This document shows, in pieces, positions 1 through 6,255 of a stretch of DNA of 7,718 nucleotides. The position numbers and the translations under genes are program-made. Position 1 is the first letter of the stretch. Each line of letters opens with the position of its first letter. Under the pieces are notes generated by a model, which saw only the letters and a list, made by a program, of their open reading frames with translations, was not told the DNA's origin and did no database searches. The stretch is taken from positions 1-7,718 of the forward strand of contig DASVGQ010000091.1 of the NCBI GenBank assembly GCA_036379455.1, given 5' to 3'. Source of the DNA: SCRT01 sp036379455 (GTDB lineage: Bacteria > Pseudomonadota > Gammaproteobacteria > Nevskiales > Nevskiaceae).

Positions 1-35
1 TCGCATCCAATCAATCGAACAAAGGCGAGGCGGTC

Positions 36-941
36 ATGGCGACCGGAATCAAGGAAACCGAGGTACGGGCACGCAAGCTTCACCATCGCACGGCGACGGT
101 GGACGGGCTGAAGATCTTCTATCGCGAAGGCGGCCCGAAGGACGCGCCGACGCTGGTGCTGCTGCCGGGCTTCCCGGCCGCTTCCTATCAATACGTGCCG
201 CTCATGCGCGCACTGAGCGCACACGTCCACGTCCTGTCGCCGGACTACCCCGGCTTCGGCTACAGCGACGCGCCGACCGCGAGCAGCGCAGGCGGCAGCT
301 TCGTATACAGCTTCGACCACCTCGCCGAGATCGTCGGCAGGTTCCTCGACCAGATCGGCCAGCGCCACTTCTTCGTCTACATGTTCGACTTCGGCGCGCC
401 CGTAGGCTTCCGCATCGCGCTGAAGCACCCGGAATGGATCCGCGGGATCGTCGCGCAGAACGGCAACGCTTACGAGGAAGGGCTCGGCCCCAACATCGAA
501 CCCATGAAGGCCTTCTGGAAGAACCGCGAGGGCCTCGCCGAGCAGGTCAAGGGCGCGTTCAGCCTGGCGGCGACGCGCAGCGCGCACCTGGAAGGCGTGC
601 GCGACGCCGAACTCGTCGACCCCGACATGTGGACGTTGGACCAGCACTGGCTCGACCAGCCCGGCCGCGCGGCGATCATGCTCGACCTGTTCTACGACTA
701 CCAGACCAACGTCGCCGCCTATCCGGCGTGGCAGGCGTGGCTGCGCGAGCACCGTCCGCCCGTGCTGCTGCCGTGGGGGAAGAACGATGGCTACTTCCCG
801 GGCGCCGGCGCGCAGGCGTATCTCAAGGACGTTCCCGACGCGGAGGTGCAGCTTCTGGACACCGGGCACTTCGCGCTCGACGACCACCTCGAGGAGATCA
901 GCGCGCTGGTCGACGCGTTCATCGCCCGCCACGCGCGCTGA
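36..941 (+). CDS. alpha/beta fold hydrolase (haloalkane dehalogenase/epoxide hydrolase-like)
   Basis: A 301-aa cytoplasmic alpha/beta hydrolase with no signal peptide. Visible elements in order are the oxyanion-loop region LLPGFPAAS (residues 42-50), the DYPGFGYSD segment (70-78), the nucleophile elbow FDFGAPVGF (117-125), and the acid and His positions in GKNDGYFP (Asp251) and DTGHFAL (His278). The elbow places Asp118, not Ser, at the nucleophile position, as in haloalkane dehalogenases and epoxide hydrolases, which form an alkyl- or ester-enzyme intermediate. The usual HG of the oxyanion loop is replaced by PG. The ATG at 36 follows a purine-rich AAAGGCGAGG at 21-30, and the length is normal for the family. 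The next gene starts 64 nt downstream on the same strand, so the two are probably co-transcribed. Fold is confident; substrate is unknown. An ester or lactone hydrolase role cannot be excluded. Confidence 0.9.
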   Translation: MATGIKETEVRARKLHHRTATVDGLKIFYREGGPKDAPTLVLLPGFPAASYQYVPLMRALSAHVHVLSPDYPGFGYSDAPTASSAGGSFVYSFDHLAEIVGRFLDQIGQRHFFVYMFDFGAPVGFRIALKHPEWIRGIVAQNGNAYEEGLGPNIEPMKAFWKNREGLAEQVKGAFSLAATRSAHLEGVRDAELVDPDMWTLDQHWLDQPGRAAIMLDLFYDYQTNVAAYPAWQAWLREHRPPVLLPWGKNDGYFPGAGAQAYLKDVPDAEVQLLDTGHFALDDHLEEISALVDAFIARHAR

Positions 942-1005
942 ACCGGCCGCGGCATGACCGGTCTGTAGTGCGGCAATCCCTTTCCCGTCTGACAGGACTC
1001 AAGAC

Positions 1006-1473
1006 ATGGCAAAACTCACGCTCACACCCCGCATCGACCTCCACGCCACCGATCCGGGCGCCTACGCGCCGATGATGGCGCTCGAGAAGTACGTGCACGC
1101 CGGAACGCTCGGCGAAGCGCTCATCGGCCTCGTCAAGCTGCGCGCTTCGCAGATCAACGGCTGCGCGTTCTGCCTCAACATGCACGGCGAGGAAGCCCGC
1201 AAGGCCGGCGTCGACGAGCAGCGCATCGCCGTGCTGTCGGCGTGGCGCGAGGCGCCGGACATCTACTCCGAGCGCGAGCAGGCGGCGATCGCCTTCACCG
1301 AGGAAGTCACGAACATCGGTGCGCACGGCGTCAGCGACGACACGTGGGCGCGCGTACGCGCGGCCTTCAAGGACAAGGAGATCGCGCAGCTGCTGATGTG
1401 CATCATCGCCATCAACGGCTGGAACCGGATGGCCATCGCCACGCACCTGCCGCTGCCGGGCAGCAAGGGCTGA
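1006..1473 (+). CDS. carboxymuconolactone decarboxylase / AhpD-like family protein
   Basis: A 155-aa all-helical protein of the carboxymuconolactone decarboxylase superfamily, alkylhydroperoxidase AhpD-like branch. The diagnostic segment is NGCAFCLNMH (residues 51-60), giving the CxxC pair Cys53/Cys56 with His60, followed by a helix with EEARKAG. In AhpD-type proteins the two cysteines are redox-active and reduce peroxides. Many members have no assigned substrate. The central EREQAAIAFTEEVT stretch (89-102) and the terminal NGWNRMAIATH segment (137-147) are typical of the family. The ATG at 1006 has AGGA at 994-997, about 8 nt upstream. It lies 64 nt after the hydrolase gene and is probably translated from the same message, perhaps as detoxification support for it. 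A strong hairpin follows the stop. Family is confident; physiological role is inferred. Confidence 0.9.
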   Translation: MAKLTLTPRIDLHATDPGAYAPMMALEKYVHAGTLGEALIGLVKLRASQINGCAFCLNMHGEEARKAGVDEQRIAVLSAWREAPDIYSEREQAAIAFTEEVTNIGAHGVSDDTWARVRAAFKDKEIAQLLMCIIAINGWNRMAIATHLPLPGSKG

Positions 1474-1482
1474 AGCGCAGCG

Positions 1483-1514
1483 CTGCCGCGGGCGGCCTCG
1501 GCCGCCCGCGGCAG
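1483..1514. terminator. perfect inverted repeat between convergent genes, probable bidirectional terminator
   Basis: The left arm at 1483-1496 (CTGCCGCGGGCGGC) is the exact reverse complement of the right arm at 1501-1514, with a CTCG loop. This gives a 14-bp GC-rich stem starting 10 nt after the stop of the AhpD-like gene and 75 nt beyond the stop of the convergent nitrilase gene. There is no T-run on either side, so it is not a textbook intrinsic terminator. A hairpin between converging genes most likely stops transcription from both sides or protects the 3' ends of both mRNAs. The structure is seen directly; the function is inferred. Confidence 0.7.
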
Positions 1515-1589
1515 TCACAGCCTCGCGACGCTGGCTTCCGGCGTTTGCGCCTCAGTCAGCGCGTTCACGTCCCGCCAAGCTGTACGGCC

Positions 1590-2657
1590 TCACTCGCGAC
1601 CGCCGCCGGTCGCCCGGATCACCAGCCCGGGCTCGCCGCTCGACTCCTCGACCCGTTCGCCGCCCGGCGCTTCCGTACCGGCGAACGCCGCATGCTCGTG
1701 GGTGGCGGTCTGCGTCGTCAGCGCCTCGATGCGCTGCTGGCTGATGCCGAAGCTGAATACGTCCGGCCGCGCGTAGTGGCCGGCGCTGTCGGCAAAGAAC
1801 TTCGCGTAGGCGATGTTCGACAGGTCGATCTCCGCGTACAGGATGTCGTCCTCGTCGTGGCTGGGGCCCGCGATCCACTTGCCGTCGGGGCCGATCACGC
1901 CGACGTAGCCGCCGCCCACGGTCGGCGCATCGTCCGGGTTCTGCACGGCGAGCTTGGCGATGATCTTCTCGTCGATCCGCCCCTGGACGACGATCACGAA
2001 GCACTGGTTGCGGATCGCGTACGACGTCGCGAGCGTCGACGAATAGCGGTCGAACTCGCCCGAATTCGGGTCGGCGTGCGTCGCGCTGATCGCCGGCCAC
2101 GAGGAGATGTGGATCTGCTCGCCGAGCGTCGCGAGGCTGTAGGCGGCGAGGTCCATCGTGTGCTCGAAGCAGATCAGGCCGCCGAGCTTGCCGAAGCTCG
2201 TGTCGAGCACGAACACGTCGCGTCCGTCGCCGCGGCCCCACACGGTCCGTTCGGCGTTCGTCGGCTGCAGCTTGCGATGCCGCGCGACGAGGCCGTGCGT
2301 CGGCGAGAAGTAGGCGAGCGTGTTGTACAGCGTGCCGCCCTCCTTCTCGTCCATGCCAAGCACCACCCACGTGCCGGTGTCCTTCGCCGCCGCGGCGATG
2401 GCGCGCGACGCCTCGCTCGGCAGCTCCGGGCTGTTGGCGTAGAGCTCGGCGAACAACGGCGCCGCGTGCTTGGGCGTGTGCGACCAGATCCAGTAGGGGT
2501 ATCCCGGCAGATAGGTCTCGGGAAACGCCACCAGCTTCGCGCCGCCCGCCGCGGCGCGGCGAATCATCTCGCAGGTGTGCGCCACGCCGGCTTCCAGTTC
2601 CAGGAACGGCGCCGCGTCGTGTACGGCGGCGACCTTCACGGGCTTCGTCTTGGCCAT
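1590..2657 (-). CDS. nitrilase (carbon-nitrogen hydrolase family)
   Basis: A 355-aa enzyme of the nitrilase superfamily, normal length for true nitrilases. It would hydrolyse a nitrile to the carboxylic acid and ammonia in the cytoplasm. The catalytic triad is complete: Glu47 in AFPETYLPGYPYW, Lys129 in RHRKLQPTNAER and Cys163 in GGLICFEHTMDL. The second conserved Glu136 precedes the WGRGDG segment. GEQIHISSWP (179-188) is typical of nitrilases that act on organic nitriles or cyanide, as opposed to the amidase branches. The residue after the catalytic Cys is Phe, where most nitrilases have Trp. The last 40 or so residues are Glu/Gly/Thr-rich and probably flexible. The ATG at 2657 is set by a strong Shine-Dalgarno sequence GGAGGAG on the minus strand (2661-2667). 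The gene is convergent with the AhpD-like gene and divergent from the lipoprotein gene, so it has its own promoter. A cyanide dihydratase or aryl/aliphatic nitrilase assignment cannot be made by eye. Confidence 0.93.
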   Translation of the reverse strand: MAKTKPVKVAAVHDAAPFLELEAGVAHTCEMIRRAAAGGAKLVAFPETYLPGYPYWIWSHTPKHAAPLFAELYANSPELPSEASRAIAAAAKDTGTWVVLGMDEKEGGTLYNTLAYFSPTHGLVARHRKLQPTNAERTVWGRGDGRDVFVLDTSFGKLGGLICFEHTMDLAAYSLATLGEQIHISSWPAISATHADPNSGEFDRYSSTLATSYAIRNQCFVIVVQGRIDEKIIAKLAVQNPDDAPTVGGGYVGVIGPDGKWIAGPSHDEDDILYAEIDLSNIAYAKFFADSAGHYARPDVFSFGISQQRIEALTTQTATHEHAAFAGTEAPGGERVEESSGEPGLVIRATGGGRE

Positions 2658-2768
2658 CTTCTCCTCCAGGGAATATCCATCGATTCAAGAAAGCTCAATG
2701 CTACGCGATGCGGCGCGCTGCGCCGATCACCCGAGTGAACGTCGGGCGCGCGGGTCGCTCTAAAGAAC
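2658..2768. promoter_or_regulatory. divergent intergenic region with two small hairpins
   Basis: These 111 bases separate the nitrilase gene (minus) from the lipoprotein gene (plus) and must hold the nitrilase promoter. Two short inverted repeats lie close together. One is CGGCGC/GCGCCG at 2711-2716 and 2720-2725 with a 3-nt loop. The other is CCCGA/TCGGG at 2730-2734 and 2742-2746 with a 7-nt loop. They could be operator half-sites or leader structures. I found no convincing paired -35/-10 boxes on either strand. The AT-richer part at 2670-2700 is the least GC-rich stretch nearby. Confidence 0.4.
2661..2667 (-). promoter_or_regulatory. ribosome binding site of the nitrilase gene
   Basis: CTCCTCC on the plus strand reads GGAGGAG on the minus strand, just upstream of the ATG at 2657. 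The match to the anti-Shine-Dalgarno sequence is strong and supports this start over upstream extensions of the frame. Confidence 0.75.
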
Positions 2769-3107
2769 GTGGTGCGAGTCAAGGCCTTGTCCATAGCGGC
2801 GCTGTCCACCGCCAGTTTCCTGCTCGCCGCCTGCGCGGCGCGGCCGACGAAGCCTCCCGTCATGCCGGCGAGCTGCGGGGCGCCGCAGGCGATGAAGGCG
2901 GCGCAGGAAACGCTGTACGTCGGCCGCACGATGCCGGTCGAGGTGGCCGGCATCTACCCGGTCTATGGCTGGAAGTCGCCCCACCGCCTCATCTGCACCT
3001 ACGACGTGGATCTTTTCGGCCACGCGCCCGAGCGCTGGCAGGTCACCTTCGAACCGGGCGCCACCGCCGGGCCGGGCAGCGTCGCCTACGTCCAGCGCGT
3101 GATCTGA
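2769..3107 (+). CDS. small predicted lipoprotein of unknown function
   Basis: A 112-aa protein with a short basic N-terminus, a hydrophobic segment (residues 7-21) and a lipobox LAAC ending at Cys22. This predicts signal peptidase II processing and an outer- or inner-membrane anchor. After a Pro-rich linker the mature part has Cys36 and Cys76, which could form a disulfide in the periplasm, and a hydrophobic/aromatic core with YPVYGWKSP (63-71) and ICTYDVDLFG (75-84). I do not recognise the family. The start is GTG at 2769. A second GTG directly follows at 2772 and could be used instead. No strong Shine-Dalgarno sequence is visible. The reading frame, lipobox and GC-rich third positions support a real gene. 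It lies between the nitrilase and the binding-protein gene, with no evident functional tie to either. Confidence 0.75.
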   Translation: MVRVKALSIAALSTASFLLAACAARPTKPPVMPASCGAPQAMKAAQETLYVGRTMPVEVAGIYPVYGWKSPHRLICTYDVDLFGHAPERWQVTFEPGATAGPGSVAYVQRVI

Positions 3108-3246
3108 GGCGAGGCGAGCACCGCGCCGCGCTCGCGTCACGCCGGCAGCGGCGCCGCGAATTCCTCGCGTTTCGCCATATTGACAACGACTTGCGCCAGG
3201 TCGATCGTGCATGCATCGCCGATGGCACCTGTGGAGGAGACAGGCC
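3108..3246 (+). promoter_or_regulatory. intergenic region with possible promoter upstream of the binding-protein operon
   Basis: This 139-base gap is the most likely site of a promoter for the downstream gene cluster. An exact TTGACA occurs at 3180-3185, but about 17 nt further on there is no good -10 box, so the promoter call is tentative. A hairpin GCGAGC (3114-3119)/GCTCGC (3130-3135) with a 10-nt loop follows the lipoprotein stop and could end that transcript. No T-run follows it. Confidence 0.35.
3233..3240 (+). promoter_or_regulatory. ribosome binding site that fixes the binding-protein start
   Basis: GGAGGAGA lies 6 nt before the ATG at 3247. It selects that start over the in-frame ATG at 3211, which would add 12 residues before the signal peptide and has no such site. 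Confidence 0.8.
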
Positions 3247-4500
3247 ATGAAGACGCTCGCGAGCGGTGTGGCGTGTTTCGCACTGTGCTCCGCTGCGCTG
3301 GCCACCGCATCGGCGGCGGGCGCTGCCGCCAGCCCTCCAGCCGCCAGTGACGCGCCGATCCCGGTCACCATGATCATGCCGGAGTCCGGCCCGCTGGCGA
3401 ACTACGGACAGGCGGTCGCGCTCGCCGGGCAACTCGCCGTCAAGGACATCAACGCGCACGGCGGCGTACTCGGCCGGCCGCTGGCGCTGAGCAGCCTGGA
3501 CAGCCAGTCCAGCACCGCGCACGCCACGGTGCTGGCGCGCCAGGTGGCACGCAGCGACGCGGCGGTGGTCGTCGGCGGCTTCCTGAGCTCGACGCGCGAG
3601 GCGATCCGGCCGATCTTCCACCGCGCGAAGAAGCTCTATGTCTACACGCAGCTCTACGAAGGCGGCGTGTGCGACAAGAACATGTTCGGCACCGGCCCGG
3701 TTCCGTACCAGCAGCTCGGGCCGGCGCTGAAGTACGCCGCCGAGCACGGCCTGAAGCGCTGGTACGTGATGGCCGCGAACTATGACTACGGCCGCATCTC
3801 GGCCGGCTGGATCCAGCGCTTTGCCAAGGATGACGGCGCCACCATCGTCGGCAACACGCCGAAGTTCTTCGCGCTGAGCGATTCCACGTTCCCGGACACG
3901 GTCACCGATATCCAGGCCGCGCACGCCGACCTGATCGTCGCGCTGCTGGTGGGCGCGGCGCAGGACAACTTCTTCGAGCAGTGGTCGGCTTCCGGCCTGA
4001 ATCGTTCGACGACGCTGCTGTACCCGCAGTACGGCGCGGGCGCCGAGCAGATCGCGCTGGGCGGCGCCGGCAAGGGCATCCTCGCCGCGTGGCCGTGGCT
4101 GCCGACCGAGCGGCACCCGACCGCCAAGTCCGGCTTCATCGCGGCGTGGAACGCCTCGGGCACGAAGGATCCCATAACGCCGCTGGAGATCTCGATGTGG
4201 AACGCCTGGCACCTGTGGGCGATCGCGGTGGACAAGGCCGGCAGCCTGCAGCGCGACAAGGTGATCGCGGCGCTGGAGAGCGGCGTCAGCTATGACACGG
4301 TCGGCGGGCCGATCCACATGGACGGCCCGACGCACGAGGCCATCACGGCGATGCGCCTGTACCGCGACAACGGCAACGGCTATTTCGACTTCGTCAAGCT
4401 GCTGTCACCGGACGCGCAGCCGGTGTTCATGCAGTCGACCTGCAATCTCATCAAGGATCCGGACACCGACAAGCAGTTCATGCCGGACTTCGCCCACTGA
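3247..4500 (+). CDS. ABC transporter substrate-binding protein (UrtA/AmiC/LivK type)
   Basis: A 417-aa periplasmic binding protein of the type I fold family that includes branched-chain amino acid (LivK), urea (UrtA) and short-chain amide (AmiC/FmdD) binders. Residues 1 to about 23 form a signal peptide with an ASA cleavage site at 21-23. The mature N-terminus carries VTMIMPESGPLANYGQ (40-55), the usual first ligand loop, followed by AVKDINAHGGVLGRPL. The YTQLYEGGVCD segment (133-143) and the NYDYGR segment (178-183) resemble urea/amide binders more than classic LivK. The C-terminal GGPIHMDGPTHEA (353-365) is a common closing motif of the family. The start is fixed by GGAGGAGA at 3233-3240. 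The gene heads a same-strand cluster with amidase genes, so an amide-, urea- or carbamoyl-like ligand is inferred. No permease or ATPase gene is visible in the window. Unlike cytoplasmic AmiC, this protein is predicted to be exported. Confidence 0.9.
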   Translation: MKTLASGVACFALCSAALATASAAGAAASPPAASDAPIPVTMIMPESGPLANYGQAVALAGQLAVKDINAHGGVLGRPLALSSLDSQSSTAHATVLARQVARSDAAVVVGGFLSSTREAIRPIFHRAKKLYVYTQLYEGGVCDKNMFGTGPVPYQQLGPALKYAAEHGLKRWYVMAANYDYGRISAGWIQRFAKDDGATIVGNTPKFFALSDSTFPDTVTDIQAAHADLIVALLVGAAQDNFFEQWSASGLNRSTTLLYPQYGAGAEQIALGGAGKGILAAWPWLPTERHPTAKSGFIAAWNASGTKDPITPLEISMWNAWHLWAIAVDKAGSLQRDKVIAALESGVSYDTVGGPIHMDGPTHEAITAMRLYRDNGNGYFDFVKLLSPDAQPVFMQSTCNLIKDPDTDKQFMPDFAH

Positions 4501-4504
4501 AGGT

Positions 4505-4534
4505 GGGTGGGCAGAGGCCGGCGTCCTCTCACCC
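4505..4534 (+). promoter_or_regulatory. hairpin just after the binding-protein stop
   Basis: GGGTG (4505-4509) and AGAGG (4513-4517) pair with CCTCT (4525-4529) and CACCC (4530-4534). The result is a 10-bp stem with a 3-nt bulge and a 7-nt loop, 4 nt after the stop codon. No T-run follows. Such hairpins after binding-protein genes often protect the upstream mRNA or partly stop transcription, so the binding protein is made in excess of downstream enzymes. That role is inferred. Confidence 0.4.
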
Positions 4535-4557
4535 GCAACCCGTTCAGGAGACCTCCC

Positions 4558-4761
4558 GTGACATCCTCAAAGCCGACGCGACAGATCGACGCCGCGGCGC
4601 TGGAACGCCTGGCGCGCGTGGCGCGGCTGCCGCTCACGCGCGACGAACAGGGCGAGCTGCTGCCGCTGCTGCAGGCGGCCTACGGGCTCATCGACCGGCT
4701 CGACGAGGTGCCGCTGGGCGAGACCTTCCCGGCCGGCGCCTTCGACCTGCGGCCGCGGTGA
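4558..4761 (+). CDS. GatC/AtzG-like small subunit associated with amidase
   Basis: A 67-aa protein with the layout of GatC-type and AtzG-type partners: a helix with LERLARVARLPLTRDE (16-30), a second helix LLPLLQAAYGLIDRLDEV (34-51), and a short tail ending FDLRPR. In known systems such proteins wrap around an amidase-signature enzyme and stabilise it: GatC with GatA, and AtzG with AtzE in cyanuric acid breakdown. The start chosen is GTG at 4558 with AGGAGA at 4546-4551. A longer in-frame reading from an ATG at 4507 would add 17 residues, overlaps the hairpin after the binding-protein gene and lacks a clear ribosome binding site. The stop is 6 nt before the amidase start, which suggests translational coupling. 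There is no gatB in view, so a tRNA amidotransferase role is unlikely. Family assignment rests on pattern and context. Confidence 0.75.
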   Translation: MTSSKPTRQIDAAALERLARVARLPLTRDEQGELLPLLQAAYGLIDRLDEVPLGETFPAGAFDLRPR

Positions 4762-4767
4762 CGCGCC

Positions 4768-6159
4768 GTGCAGCCCTGTGAACTGAGCTTCAGCGAGGCC
4801 AGCGCGGCGCTCAAGGCCGGGAAGCTGTCGCCGGTCGAGCTCACTGACTCCTGCCTCGCGCGTCTGGAAGCGGTGCAGCCGACGCTCGCGCCCTTCGCAC
4901 ACGTCACGGCCGACGCCGCGCGCCGGGCCGCGAAGGCCGCCGAGAAGGAGATCGCAGCCGGGCGTTGGCGCGGCCCTTTGCACGGCATCCCGCTCGGCAT
5001 CAAGGACATCTACGACACCGGCGGCGTGCCGTCGACGTCCAGCTCGCAGGTGCGCGCAGGACGCGTTCCAGAACGCGACGCGGTCGTCGTCGCGCGGCTG
5101 CGCCAGGCCGGCGCCGTGCTGCTGGGACAGACCCACACGCACGAGTTCGCCTACGGCGGCGTCACGCCAACGACGCACAACCCGTGGAACCCCGCGCGCA
5201 TCGTCGGCGGCTCCAGCGGCGGCTCGGCGGCCGCGATCGCTGCCGGCGTCTGCACGATCGCGACCGGCACCGACACCGCCGGCTCGATCCGCATCCCTTC
5301 CGCGTTCTGCGGCACGGTAGGGCTGAAGTCGACCTACGGCCGCGTCTCGCGGCGCGGCGTCACGCCGCTGGCGTGGTCGCTCGACCACGCCGGCGCGCTC
5401 ACGCGCAACGTCGGCGACTCGGCCGCCGTGCTGCAAGTGATCGCCGGCTACGACGCGGAGGACCCCGCCAGCGTCGACCTGCCGGTGCCGGACTACGGCG
5501 CGACCCTGGACGCGGGCGTAAAGGGCCTGCGCATCGGCGTGCCGGAAAACTACTACTTCGACCACGTCGCCGAAGACGTCGCCGCGGCGGTGCGCAAGGC
5601 GATCGACGTGCTGCGGGACGCGGGCGCCCTGACGCGTGCGGTCGCCATTCCCTACCCGGACCAGATCCTCGGCACCGAGTGGGCGATCATGATGGCCGAG
5701 GCCAGCGCCTACCATCAGGAGAGCCTGCGGGCCTCGGCGCCCCTGTACCAGCCGGACGTGCGCGCGCTGCTGCGGGTTGGCGAATTCATCCTCGCGACGG
5801 ACTACATCAAGGCGCTGCGCGTGCGGCAGCGCATGCGCAAGGCTTGGGAAGCGCTGCTGGCGGACGTCGACGTGGTCATCGCGCCGACCATGCCCATTAC
5901 CGCGCCGGCGCCCGACACGCAGACCATCACCTGGCCCGACGGCACGGAAGAGCTGATCGTCATGACGCTCACGCGCTTCACCTGCCAGGCCGACCTCACC
6001 GGCCTGCCGACGATGAGCCTGCCGGCCGGCTTCGACCGCGACGGCCTGCCGATCGGCATGCAGATCATCGGCCGCGCCTTCGACGAGCAGACCGTGCTGC
6101 GCGCGGGCCGCAGCTTTGAGAAGGCGACGGACAGCGTCGGCCGCATCGCCGCGCCGTGA
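4768..6159 (+). CDS. amidase (amidase signature family, GatA/AtzE-like)
   Basis: A 463-aa amidase-signature hydrolase with a complete Ser-cisSer-Lys triad: Lys79 in GIPLGIKDIYDT, cis-Ser149 in GGSSGGSAAAIAAG and nucleophile Ser173 in GTDTAGSIRIPSAFCG. The 24-residue gap between the two serines equals that in fatty acid amide hydrolase. The enzyme would cleave a carboxamide (or carboxyurea-like bond) to acid and ammonia or amine in the cytoplasm. The nucleophile loop reads DTAGS instead of the more common DxGGS, a variant I associate with AtzE and allophanate hydrolases. Translation starts at GTG 4768, 6 nt after the GatC/AtzG-like stop, with no separate ribosome binding site, so coupled translation and a two-subunit enzyme are likely. 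Length matches single-domain family members. Substrate not determined. A GatA role is disfavoured because no gatB is present. Confidence 0.92.
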   Translation: MQPCELSFSEASAALKAGKLSPVELTDSCLARLEAVQPTLAPFAHVTADAARRAAKAAEKEIAAGRWRGPLHGIPLGIKDIYDTGGVPSTSSSQVRAGRVPERDAVVVARLRQAGAVLLGQTHTHEFAYGGVTPTTHNPWNPARIVGGSSGGSAAAIAAGVCTIATGTDTAGSIRIPSAFCGTVGLKSTYGRVSRRGVTPLAWSLDHAGALTRNVGDSAAVLQVIAGYDAEDPASVDLPVPDYGATLDAGVKGLRIGVPENYYFDHVAEDVAAAVRKAIDVLRDAGALTRAVAIPYPDQILGTEWAIMMAEASAYHQESLRASAPLYQPDVRALLRVGEFILATDYIKALRVRQRMRKAWEALLADVDVVIAPTMPITAPAPDTQTITWPDGTEELIVMTLTRFTCQADLTGLPTMSLPAGFDRDGLPIGMQIIGRAFDEQTVLRAGRSFEKATDSVGRIAAP

Positions 6160-6255
6160 TCGTGCAGACGCCACGGATGCCACGCCTCGACCGGCGCGAC
6201 GCGCAAACTTCTTCCATGATTCCCGCCCTGTCGACCTGAAGAGAGAACCCCGCCC

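Noticed and set aside
942..1005. Possible hairpin and regulatory site between the hydrolase and AhpD-like genes
   Set aside because: Only short matches around ACCGGT with a long loop. Not distinguishable from chance in GC-rich sequence.
2668..2700. A minus-strand promoter with TTGAGC and GATATT for the nitrilase
   Set aside because: The spacing is only 15 nt and the predicted transcription start would fall inside the ribosome binding site.
1242..2738. A 498-codon plus-strand frame overlapping the AhpD-like gene and antisense to the nitrilase
   Set aside because: The product is low-complexity Arg/Ala-rich and overlaps two well-supported genes. It is a GC-composition artefact.
3043..4335. A 430-codon minus-strand frame opposite the binding-protein gene
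   Set aside because: No recognisable motifs, and fully antisense to a conserved periplasmic binding protein with a good ribosome binding site.
4558..6159. A GatCA tRNA amidotransferase locus
   Set aside because: There is no gatB, and the neighbours are catabolic (binding protein, M20 hydrolase) with a DTAGS nucleophile loop.
6160..6255. Regulatory structure between the amidase and M20 genes
   Set aside because: Only a 4-bp CGTG/CACG stem is visible. Nothing besides the ribosome binding site can be supported.
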